Source: an uncultured Collinsella sp. | Lineage (GTDB): Bacteria; Actinomycetota; Coriobacteriia; Coriobacteriales; Coriobacteriaceae | Reading direction: 5' to 3' | NCBI GenBank assembly: GCA_900549065.1 | Contig: URNC01000016.1 | Coordinates: 1 to 20,970, forward strand | DNA: 20,970 bases | Shown: in pieces, positions 14,072 to 20,970 of the stretch | Layout of the letters: each line of letters opens with the position of its first letter | Position numbering within the stretch: position 1 is the stretch's first letter | Notes under the pieces: generated by a model | Seen by the model: only the letters and a program-made list of their open reading frames with translations | Told to the model about the DNA's origin: nothing | Database searches by the model: none | Program-made: the position numbers and the translations under genes

Positions 14072-16498
14072 ATGAATAAGATCTTCGACAACAAGCAGGA
14101 GTTTACCGAGCTCTATCGTGATGCCGTCATGAGCATCAGCGGCAAGAGCATCGAGGCCGCCAGCGACCTCGACCGCTTTAACGCCCTGGCCAAGCTCGTG
14201 GCCGAGAAGGCCCGCACCGTTGCCACCAAGAGTGACGCCCGCGTCACCGCCGAGGGCAAGAAGCGCGTGTACTACTTCTCGATCGAGTTTTTGATCGGTC
14301 GCCTGCTCGACAACTACCTTCTCAACTTTGGCGTGCGCGACATGGTCGCCGAGGCGCTCGACGACATGGGCTTTGACCTGTCCGTCATCGAGAACCAGGA
14401 GCCCGATCCGGCACTGGGCAACGGTGGCCTGGGCCGTCTGGCCGCATGCTTCCTAGATTCCATGGCAGCCGAGGGCATTGCCGGCTACGGCAACGGCATG
14501 CGCTACCGCTACGGCCTGTTTAAGCAGGAGATCGTCAACGGCAGCCAGGTCGAGGCCACCGACGAGTGGCTCACCCACGGCTATCCCTGGGAGGTCCGCC
14601 GTCAGGACAAGGCCGTGACCATTAAGTTTGGTGGCCACGTCGAGGGCTTTGAGGAGAACGGCCGCACGTTCTACCGCACGGTGGACACGCAGGATATCCT
14701 GGCCGTCCCTTATGACATTCCCGTCGTGGGCTATGCCGGCGAGACCGTCAACAAGCTGCGCGTATGGGCTGCCGAGCCGGTCGAGGAGCACTTCGATCTG
14801 GAGGCCTTTAACCGCGGCGACTACGCCCTGGCCGATGCCGAGCGCGCCGAGGCCGAGGCCATCAGCGCCATCCTCTACCCCAACGACGCCGGCGAGCACG
14901 GCCGTCTGCTGCGCCTGAAGCAGGAGTACCTGTTTGTATCGGCCGGCATCTACAGCCTGCTCGACACCTTTGAGAAGGAGCACGGCGCAAACTGGGAGCT
15001 GTTGCCGCAGTTTGTGGCCATCCACACCAACGATACCCACCCCGCCATGTGCGGCCCCGAGCTCATGCGTATCCTCATCGACGAGAAGAAGCTCGAGTGG
15101 GACGACGCCTGGAACATCGTGACGCAGGTCGTGAGCTACACCAACCACACCATCCTGCCCGAGGCTCTGGAGAAGTGGCCCATCGGCACGTTCTCCAAGC
15201 TGCTCCCCCGCGTGTACCAGATCATCGACGAGATCAGCCGTCGTTGGCACGAGTCGTTCGACACCACGCAGGAGGGCTGGCAGGAGCGTCTGCGCCAGAC
15301 CGCCATTCTGTGGGACGGCGAGATTCGCATGGCCAACCTGTCCGTGATCTGCAGCCATAGCGTCAACGGCGTGGCAAAGATCCACTCCGACATCATCAAG
15401 AACATCGTGCTCAAGGACTTCTATGCCTTAACGCCCGAGAAGTTCAACAACAAGACCAACGGCATCTCGCACCGTCGCTTCTTTGCCGAGGCCAACCCCA
15501 CCTATGCCAAGCTCGTGACCGAGGCCATTGGTGATGGCTGGCTTAAGGACGCCTTTGAGCTTGAGAAGCTTAAAGAGTTCCAGAACGACACCGAGTTCCT
15601 GAAGGCCGTGGGTGCCTCCAAGCGCGCCAACAAGGAGCGTCTGGCCGCCTACGTTAAGGCCGAGACCGGTCTGGTCATCGACCCCAACACCGTCTTCGAT
15701 GTCCAGGTAAAGCGCTTCCACGCCTACAAGCGCCAGCTCATGAACATCATGAAGGTGATGGACATCTACAACCGTCGCATCGCCGATCCCAACTTCCACG
15801 TGACGCCGACGACCTTCATCTTTAGCGGCAAGGCTGCCTCGAGCTACACCTTTGCCAAGGAGACCATCCGCCTCATTAACTCCGTGGCCGACGTTATCAA
15901 CAACGACCCGCGCGTCAACGAGGTCATGAAGGTCTGCTTTATCCCCAACTTCCGCGTGAGCAACGCCCAGCTCATCTACCCCGCCGCCGAGATCTCGGAG
16001 CAGATCTCCACGGCCGGCAAGGAGGCCTCGGGCACGTCCAACATGAAGCTCATGATGAACGGCGCCATTACGCTGGGCACCCTCGACGGCGCCAACATCG
16101 AGATCGCCGACCTGGCCGGTCGCGAGAACGAGGCCATCTTTGGCCTGACCGCCCCCGAGGTCGAGCAGCTCTGGGCATCCAACAGCTACTTTGCGTGGGA
16201 TACCCTCAACGGCGACCGCGAGCGCCTGGGCCGCGTGATGGACGAGCTCAAGGACAACACCTTCGCGGGTCTTTCGGGCAACTTCGAGAGCATCTACAAC
16301 GAGCTCATGAACAACAACGACCCCGACCTGGTCATGGCCGACTTCCGCAGCTACGTGGATGCATGGGAAAAGCTCACCGGCAGCTACGGCGACCAGGAGA
16401 CCTGGAACCGCAAGGCCCTGCTCAACACCGCCTCGAGCGGCTGGTTCTCGAGCGACCGCACCATTCGCGAGTACCGCGACGAGATCTGGCACGCGTAA
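14072..16498 (+). CDS. glgP: Glycogen/maltodextrin phosphorylase
   Basis: This GT35 enzyme releases glucose-1-phosphate from alpha-1,4-glucan ends using phosphate and pyridoxal phosphate. The 808 residues are typical for the family and appear intact. The N-terminal active-site segment ALGNGGLGRLAACFLDS begins near residue 114, and the PLP-binding lysine is K659 in EASGTSNMKLMMNGA, followed by LGTLDGANIEI. ATG at 14072 follows AAAGGA. It lies 94 bp after glgB and before glgC, so the degrading enzyme is embedded among the synthetic genes. The product glucose-1-phosphate is the substrate of GlgC next door. No low-complexity tail is present. Glycogen versus maltodextrin preference cannot be told from sequence. 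Confidence 0.95.
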   Translation: MNKIFDNKQEFTELYRDAVMSISGKSIEAASDLDRFNALAKLVAEKARTVATKSDARVTAEGKKRVYYFSIEFLIGRLLDNYLLNFGVRDMVAEALDDMGFDLSVIENQEPDPALGNGGLGRLAACFLDSMAAEGIAGYGNGMRYRYGLFKQEIVNGSQVEATDEWLTHGYPWEVRRQDKAVTIKFGGHVEGFEENGRTFYRTVDTQDILAVPYDIPVVGYAGETVNKLRVWAAEPVEEHFDLEAFNRGDYALADAERAEAEAISAILYPNDAGEHGRLLRLKQEYLFVSAGIYSLLDTFEKEHGANWELLPQFVAIHTNDTHPAMCGPELMRILIDEKKLEWDDAWNIVTQVVSYTNHTILPEALEKWPIGTFSKLLPRVYQIIDEISRRWHESFDTTQEGWQERLRQTAILWDGEIRMANLSVICSHSVNGVAKIHSDIIKNIVLKDFYALTPEKFNNKTNGISHRRFFAEANPTYAKLVTEAIGDGWLKDAFELEKLKEFQNDTEFLKAVGASKRANKERLAAYVKAETGLVIDPNTVFDVQVKRFHAYKRQLMNIMKVMDIYNRRIADPNFHVTPTTFIFSGKAASSYTFAKETIRLINSVADVINNDPRVNEVMKVCFIPNFRVSNAQLIYPAAEISEQISTAGKEASGTSNMKLMMNGAITLGTLDGANIEIADLAGRENEAIFGLTAPEVEQLWASNSYFAWDTLNGDRERLGRVMDELKDNTFAGLSGNFESIYNELMNNNDPDLVMADFRSYVDAWEKLTGSYGDQETWNRKALLNTASSGWFSSDRTIREYRDEIWHA

Positions 16499-16535
16499 AG
16501 GCGCGCGAGCTCCCCTATGCCAGCACGGCATTACT

Positions 16536-16566
16536 CGACGGGCGCGACCGAGCGCCGCGCCCGTCG
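16536..16566 (+). terminator. Strong hairpin between glgP and glgC (attenuator or processing site)
   Basis: CGACGGGCGCG (16536-16546) and CGCGCCCGTCG (16556-16566) are perfectly complementary over 11 bp with a 9-base loop. No real T-tract follows (CTAATGGGTTT), so it is more likely an mRNA-stabilising or partial terminator structure than a full stop for the operon. Confidence 0.5.
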
Positions 16567-16606
16567 CTAATGGGTTTAGGAACATCGATGACAGAAGGAG
16601 AAATCG

Positions 16607-17755
16607 ATGAGTAAGAAAGAATGCATCGCGATGCTCCTCGCAGGAGGACAGGGCAGCCGATTGGGGGCACTCACCCAAAAGATCGCTAAGCCGGCGGTTA
16701 GCTTTGGTGGCAAGTTCCGCATTATCGACTTTTCGCTCTCCAACTGCTCCAACTCGGGCATCGACACGGTGGGTGTTCTGACGCAGTATCGCCCCTACCT
16801 GCTGCATGCCTACGTGGGCTCCGGCGAGGCATGGGATCTGGACAGCCGCGACGGCGGCGTGTCGATCCTGCCGCCGTACGAAACGCAGACCGGCGGCGCC
16901 TGGTATGCGGGCACGGCCGACGCCATCACGCAGAACCTCGACTACATCAAGGCCAACGACCCCAAGTACGTCCTGATTCTTTCGGGCGATCACCTGTATC
17001 GCATGGACTACCGCAAGATGCTCAAGACGCACATTGAGAACAACGCCGACCTCACGGTGAGCGTTATGCCCGTGCCGTGGGAGGAGGCCAGCCGCTTTGG
17101 CATCCTGACCACCGACCCCGAGGACGGCCGCATCACCAAGTTCACCGAGAAGCCCGATAAGCCCGATTCGAATCTCGCATCCATGGGCATCTACATCTTC
17201 TCGGCCGATGTGCTGATCGAGGCGCTCGAGGAGGACGCTCTGGACCAGCGCTCGAGCCACGACTTTGGCAAGGACATCATCCCCAAGCTGCTCGGCGAGG
17301 GCAAGCGCCTGTACAGCTACGAGTTCCACGGCTTTTGGAAGGACGTCGGCACCATCGCCAGCTTCCACGAGACCTCGATGGACCTGCTGGGCAACAACCC
17401 CGAGTTCGATCTGTTCGACAAGCACTTCCCCATCATGTCCAACATCACCACGCGTCCGCCGCACTACATTGGCCCGGACGGCCGCCTGGATGACTGCCTG
17501 GTCTCCAACGGCTGCAAGATTTACGGCACCGCTCGCCACTCGATCCTTTCGACCGATGTCATCATCGAGGAGCGCGCCGTGGTCGAGGACTCCGTGCTGC
17601 TGCCGGGTGCGCACGTTAAGAGCGGCGCGCACATCTGCCGCGCTATTCTGGGCGAGAACTCCACGGTCGAAGAGGGCGTGAAGCTCGGCTCTGTCGATAC
17701 CACCAAGGATACGGCCGTCGTTGGAAATGACGTCGTTATCGGGAAGGGGGAATGA
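16607..17755 (+). CDS. glgC: Glucose-1-phosphate adenylyltransferase, catalytic subunit
   Basis: GlgC makes ADP-glucose and pyrophosphate from ATP and glucose-1-phosphate, the committed step of glycogen synthesis. In 382 residues it has the nucleotide loop LAGGQGSRLGALT at 11-23 with K28 in AKPAV, GAWYAGTADAI near 100, the catalytic SGDHLYRMDY with D128, and the sugar-phosphate site FTEKPDKP from 179. A left-handed beta-helix domain of hexapeptide repeats follows (from about 285). Its length matches the short GlgC type of Bacillus. The ATG at 16607 has AAGGAG at good spacing. glgD follows after 4 bp, so the two subunits are probably made together. Confidence 0.96.
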   Translation: MSKKECIAMLLAGGQGSRLGALTQKIAKPAVSFGGKFRIIDFSLSNCSNSGIDTVGVLTQYRPYLLHAYVGSGEAWDLDSRDGGVSILPPYETQTGGAWYAGTADAITQNLDYIKANDPKYVLILSGDHLYRMDYRKMLKTHIENNADLTVSVMPVPWEEASRFGILTTDPEDGRITKFTEKPDKPDSNLASMGIYIFSADVLIEALEEDALDQRSSHDFGKDIIPKLLGEGKRLYSYEFHGFWKDVGTIASFHETSMDLLGNNPEFDLFDKHFPIMSNITTRPPHYIGPDGRLDDCLVSNGCKIYGTARHSILSTDVIIEERAVVEDSVLLPGAHVKSGAHICRAILGENSTVEEGVKLGSVDTTKDTAVVGNDVVIGKGE

Positions 17756-17759
17756 TCCG

Positions 17760-18887
17760 ATGATCAATCGCAAGGCCATCGGTTATATCACCGCTAACTA
17801 CTCTTCGACCTACGGCAGCGTGCTGCTCAAGGACCGCCCCATCGCGTCCGTTCCGTTTTTGGGCCGCTACCGCCTGATCGACTTCCCGCTGTCCAACATG
17901 ATGAATGCCGGCATTAAGACCGTCGGCGTCGTCATGCCGGGCAACTACCGCTCGCTGATCGACCACGTGGGCTCGGGCAAGGACTGGGGCCTGGACCGCA
18001 AGAAGGGCGGCCTGTTCATGGTGCCCGGCAACGCGTATGGCACCACCAAGGGCGGCATGCGTTTCTTGCTGCGCGACATTATCTCCAACAAGACGCTGTT
18101 CCAGCGCTCGGATAAGCCCTATGTTGTGATGATGGGCACCAACATCATTTTTAACATGGACCTCAACACCATCATCGACGCGCACGAGAACTCCGGTGCC
18201 CAGATGACCGTGGTGTACTGCAAGGCCACGCGCAACGTCGATGACGAGACCAAGCTGCAGATCAACGAGAACGGCCGTCTGACGGGCGTGAGCGCCGGCG
18301 TCGTGTACGGCGACAACGCTTCTATGGACTGCTGCATCGTCAACCGCGAGACGCTGCTCGAGATCATCGACCACTACCAGGCCGCCGACTATCTGGACCT
18401 GCTCGAGGCACTCCAGGGCGACTTTGGCAACATCGACGTGTGCAGCTACGAGTACAAGGGCGAGGTCGTGGGCGTCTTTAGCGAGAAGTCGCTGTATCGC
18501 CGCAGCATGGACCTGCTCGACCAGACCGTGGCCGACCAGCTCTTTGACCCCGAGCGTCCGATCCTGACCAAGGCCCACGACGTGCCGCCTTCGCGCTACG
18601 CGACCGGCAGCCACGCCTGCAACTCGATCATCTCGGCCGGCTGCATCATCAAGGGAACCGTGCGCAACTCGATCCTGTCGCGCGGCGTCGTGGTCGAGGA
18701 GGGCGCTTCGGTGACCAACTCGATCATCAACCAGAGCTGCATCATCAAGAGCGGCGCCCGTGTTGAGAATGCCATCCTGGACAAGAACAACGTGGTTCCC
18801 ACCAACACCGAGCTTCGCGGCACGCCCGAGAACATCCTGGTGCTGGGCAAGGCTCCGTTAACTTCCGATACCACCATCGTACGTTAA
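17760..18887 (+). CDS. glgD: GlgD, non-catalytic partner of ADP-glucose pyrophosphorylase
   Basis: This 375-residue paralogue of GlgC keeps the overall fold (FLGRYRLIDFPLSNMMNAGI near 33-52, beta-helix repeats such as NSILSRGVVVEEGASVTNS) but lacks the catalytic loop. The N-terminus reads ITANYSSTYGSVLLKDRP where GlgC has GGQGSRLG, and MGTNIIFNMDL replaces SGDHLYRMDY. In Bacillus and Geobacillus, GlgD raises GlgC activity in a heterotetramer. The same role is inferred here. The frame opens at 17721 inside glgC, but the ATG at 17760 after the GGGAAGGGGGA stretch and just past the glgC stop is the natural start. Confidence 0.95.
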   Translation: MINRKAIGYITANYSSTYGSVLLKDRPIASVPFLGRYRLIDFPLSNMMNAGIKTVGVVMPGNYRSLIDHVGSGKDWGLDRKKGGLFMVPGNAYGTTKGGMRFLLRDIISNKTLFQRSDKPYVVMMGTNIIFNMDLNTIIDAHENSGAQMTVVYCKATRNVDDETKLQINENGRLTGVSAGVVYGDNASMDCCIVNRETLLEIIDHYQAADYLDLLEALQGDFGNIDVCSYEYKGEVVGVFSEKSLYRRSMDLLDQTVADQLFDPERPILTKAHDVPPSRYATGSHACNSIISAGCIIKGTVRNSILSRGVVVEEGASVTNSIINQSCIIKSGARVENAILDKNNVVPTNTELRGTPENILVLGKAPLTSDTTIVR

Positions 18888-18919
18888 CGTTGGCACCGCA
18901 ACATCGCTCGTAACATGTA

Positions 18920-18953
18920 GAATAGCCGCCCGGTTCGCGCCAGGCGGCTATTC
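18920..18953 (+). terminator. Hairpin between glgD and glgA
   Basis: GAATAGCCGCC (18920-18930) and GGCGGCTATTC (18943-18953) form a perfect 11-bp stem with a 12-base loop. The following TCGAATT is a poor U-tract. The 3' arm ends 23 bases before the glgA ATG, so it may attenuate, or set expression of, glgA relative to the upstream genes. A -10-like TAGAAT overlaps the 5' arm. Confidence 0.55.
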
Positions 18954-18976
18954 TCGAATTGCAACAGGGAGACAAT

Positions 18977-20970
18977 ATGGCTGATTCCAGCAAAAAGATG
19001 CAGATCGTGTTTGCCTCGGCCGAGTGCGCACCGTTTGTAAAGACCGGTGGCCTGGGCGACGTGGCGGGCTCGCTGCCTGCGGCGCTTGTACGCGCCGGCG
19101 CCGAAGTCATCGTGATGGTACCCAAGTACGCCACCATCAAGGACGAGTACAAGGCGCAGATGGAGCACTTCTCCGACTTCTACGTGAGCCTGGGCTGGCG
19201 CAATGAGTACTGCGGACTCGAGAAGCTCGACCACGACGGCGTCACCTATATGTTCATCGACAACGAGCGCTACTTTGCGCGCGACTATCCGTACGGCTTC
19301 TTTGACGACGGCGAGCGTTTTGCGTTCTTCTCCAAGGCCATCACCGAGAGCCTGCAGCACCTGCCCGAGGGCTTTGAGTGCGACATCTTGCACTGCAACG
19401 ACTGGCAGACAGCGCTGGCGCCCGTGTTCTTGCGCGAGTTCTACCAGGGCCTGCCGCTGTATGACCGCGTCAAGACCGTGTTCTCGATTCACAACGTGGC
19501 GTTCCAGGGCCAATTTAGCGACACCGTAATGGAGGACATCCTGGGCGTGGCGCATATTCCCGCGGCCGCCTCGCAGCTGCGTTGCGACGCCTGCAGCATC
19601 AACTACATGCTGGGCGCCCTACGCTATGCCGACGCCATCACTACGGTGAGCCCCACCTATGCCAACGAGATCCAGACGCCCGAATTTGGCGAGGGCCTGG
19701 ACGGCGTGCTGCGCGAGCGTTCGTACGCGCTGCAGGGCATTTTGAATGGCATTGACGTCGCAGGCTTTGATCCGGCGACCGACAAGCGCATTGCCGCCAA
19801 CTACACCGTGGAGGACCGTTCTGGCAAGGCCGTGTGCAAGGCCAAGCTGCAGGAAGAGCTGGGTCTCGAGGTTCGCGACGACCGTCCGCTCATGGTGATG
19901 GTCACGCGTCTGACGCGCCAGAAGGGCATGGACCTGGTCATGTACGCGCTCGACCGCATCCTGGCCGGCGGCGTACAGGTGGCGGTGCTGGGCACCGGCG
20001 ACCGCGACTATGAGGACGGCCTGCGCTACTTCCAGGACAAGTACCCCGGCACCATGGCCGCACGCATCGAGTTCGATCCGGCGCTGTCGCAGCGTATGTA
20101 TGCTGCCGCCGACATGTTCCTGATGCCTTCGAAGTTTGAGCCCTGCGGCCTGTCGCAGATCATCGCCATGCGCTACGGTACCCTGCCCATCGTGCGCGAG
20201 ACCGGCGGCCTGAAGGACACCGTGATCCCGTACAACGAGTTTACCGGCGAGGGCACGGGCTTCTCGTTTAGCAACTTTAACGGCGACGAGATGGGCGATG
20301 CGGTATTCCGCGCGGCGCGTCTGTTCTGGGATAACCGCGACGCATGGAACCAGTTGGTCACGCAGGCCATGAGCCAGGACTTTAGCTGGACGCGCTCGGC
20401 TGACAAGTATCTGGACCTGTACTTCTTTATGCACCCGGAGATTGAGAGGCCGGCGGCTGTTGTCGACGAGCCTGAGGCTGTTGAGGAGCCCAAGGCCGAG
20501 GAGAAACCGGTTGAAGCTGAGCCCGTTAAGGCCGAGCCTGTGATGAAGGTCGAAGCTACTCCCGAGCCCGAGCCTAAGGTGAAACCCGCTGCGAAGCCTG
20601 CAGCAAAGAAGACCGCGACTCGTAAGGCGACGGCCAAGAAGGCCACGGGGACCAAGGCGGCGGCAACCAAGACCACCGCTGCCAAGGCAACGACCACGCG
20701 CAAGCGCACGACCGCCGCTGCCAAGAAGGCCGCCGAAGCCGAGGCTGCTCCCGAGGTAAAGGCTGAGGCCGCCGTCGAGGCCAAGCCAGCCGCCAAGGCA
20801 CCGGCCAAGACCGCTGTAAAGAAGACGACCGCGACCGCCAAGAAGGCAACGGCAGCCAAGAAGACCACGGCTACGAAGTCGACGACTGCGAAGGCCGCCA
20901 CGACCAAGGCAGCCGCAAAGCCGGCCGCCAAGGTTGAAGAGACGTCCGCCGAGTCCAAGGCCGAGGCAGC
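18977..20970 (+). CDS. glgA: Glycogen synthase with long charged tail, 3' end beyond window
   Basis: This GT5 enzyme adds glucose from ADP-glucose to the glycogen chain. The catalytic part runs to about residue 486: KTGGLGDV at 22-29 (ADP-glucose lysine), the second domain with RLTRQKGMD at about 311-319, and KFEPCGLSQ with E388 near 386-394. That is the full usual length. Beyond it the frame stays open for at least another 178 residues to the window edge, first Glu/Pro-rich, then Lys/Ala/Thr-rich. ATG at 18977 is preceded by GGGAG about 6 bases upstream. Last visible gene of the glycogen operon. The total length is unknown because no stop is reached. Confidence 0.95.
   Translation, partial: MADSSKKMQIVFASAECAPFVKTGGLGDVAGSLPAALVRAGAEVIVMVPKYATIKDEYKAQMEHFSDFYVSLGWRNEYCGLEKLDHDGVTYMFIDNERYFARDYPYGFFDDGERFAFFSKAITESLQHLPEGFECDILHCNDWQTALAPVFLREFYQGLPLYDRVKTVFSIHNVAFQGQFSDTVMEDILGVAHIPAAASQLRCDACSINYMLGALRYADAITTVSPTYANEIQTPEFGEGLDGVLRERSYALQGILNGIDVAGFDPATDKRIAANYTVEDRSGKAVCKAKLQEELGLEVRDDRPLMVMVTRLTRQKGMDLVMYALDRILAGGVQVAVLGTGDRDYEDGLRYFQDKYPGTMAARIEFDPALSQRMYAAADMFLMPSKFEPCGLSQIIAMRYGTLPIVRETGGLKDTVIPYNEFTGEGTGFSFSNFNGDEMGDAVFRAARLFWDNRDAWNQLVTQAMSQDFSWTRSADKYLDLYFFMHPEIERPAAVVDEPEAVEEPKAEEKPVEAEPVKAEPVMKVEATPEPEPKVKPAAKPAAKKTATRKATAKKATGTKAAATKTTAAKATTTRKRTTAAAKKAAEAEAAPEVKAEAAVEAKPAAKAPAKTAVKKTTATAKKATAAKKTTATKSTTAKAATTKAAAKPAAKVEETSAESKAEA
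20435..20970 (+). repeat. Low-complexity charged tail of glgA
   Basis: After residue 486 the protein becomes Glu/Pro/Val-rich for roughly 40 residues (EPEAVEEPKAEEKPVEAEP), then turns into Lys/Ala/Thr repeats (PAAKKTATRKATAKK and similar), with a short acidic-Ala insert around EAEAAPEVKAEAAVEAK before the basic repeats resume. The basic part resembles the glgB tail in the same operon. The codons are simple GCC/AAG/ACC mixtures, so the DNA is repetitive and could vary in length by slippage. Confidence 0.8.

Noticed and set aside
15428..17779. 783-codon open frame on the minus strand
   Set aside because: It lies antisense to the well-supported glgP and glgC across two genes. Long antisense frames are expected from GC-rich codon bias, and the translation is Val/Leu/Gly/His-rich without family motifs.
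20173..20958. Minus-strand Ala/Val-rich frame resembling a membrane protein
   Set aside because: It is the complement of the Lys/Ala repeat tail of glgA. AAG and GCC codons read backwards give Leu, Phe, Ala and Gly, which mimics hydrophobic segments.

Overview
The window looks like the chromosome of a high-GC anaerobic gut actinobacterium of the class Coriobacteriia, most likely Collinsella or a close relative. This is inferred from three things: GC-rich coding style with pervasive antisense shadow frames, a GlgC plus GlgD glycogen locus, and a surface-polysaccharide operon headed by a NusG paralogue. I could run no database search, so the genus is a judgement and not a result.

Left part (1 to about 9500, minus strand): a surface-polysaccharide operon read right to left. 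A predicted extended -10 promoter near 9491-9499 starts a leader of about 450 nt with two elaborate hairpins (9231-9288 and 9055-9150). It leads into a LoaP/RfaH-type NusG paralogue, then a membrane priming sugar-phosphate transferase, two family-2 glycosyltransferases, a 56-codon glycosyltransferase remnant, a Wzy-like polymerase, a third glycosyltransferase, a Wzx flippase, a LicD transferase, an IspD/TarI-type cytidylyltransferase and an SDR epimerase/dehydratase cut by the window edge. Most genes overlap or are separated by a few bases. The only sizeable internal gaps are 3439-3605 and the stretch after loaP. The layout fits Wzx/Wzy-dependent synthesis of a repeat unit that may carry a CDP-activated substituent.

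Middle (9500 to 11700): about 270 bp with no gene, then tRNA-Ala(GGC) on the minus strand with its own promoter and terminator. Next come a minus-strand pair, thiamine pyrophosphokinase and a HAD phosphatase, and a 330 bp divergent intergenic region with three copies of the 9-mer GTTTTACCA, two of them forming a perfect inverted repeat.

Right part (11700 to the end, plus strand): the glycogen operon glgB-glgP-glgC-glgD-glgA. GlgC makes ADP-glucose, probably modulated by its non-catalytic paralogue GlgD. GlgA elongates the chain, GlgB branches it and GlgP degrades it. Three intergenic gaps carry strong hairpins. The most unusual protein feature is that GlgB ends in a 73-residue Lys/Ala/Pro-rich histone-H1-like tail, while GlgA carries an even longer tail (at least about 178 residues, running off the window) that begins acidic and then becomes Lys/Ala/Thr-rich. 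GlgP, GlgC and GlgD have no such tail.
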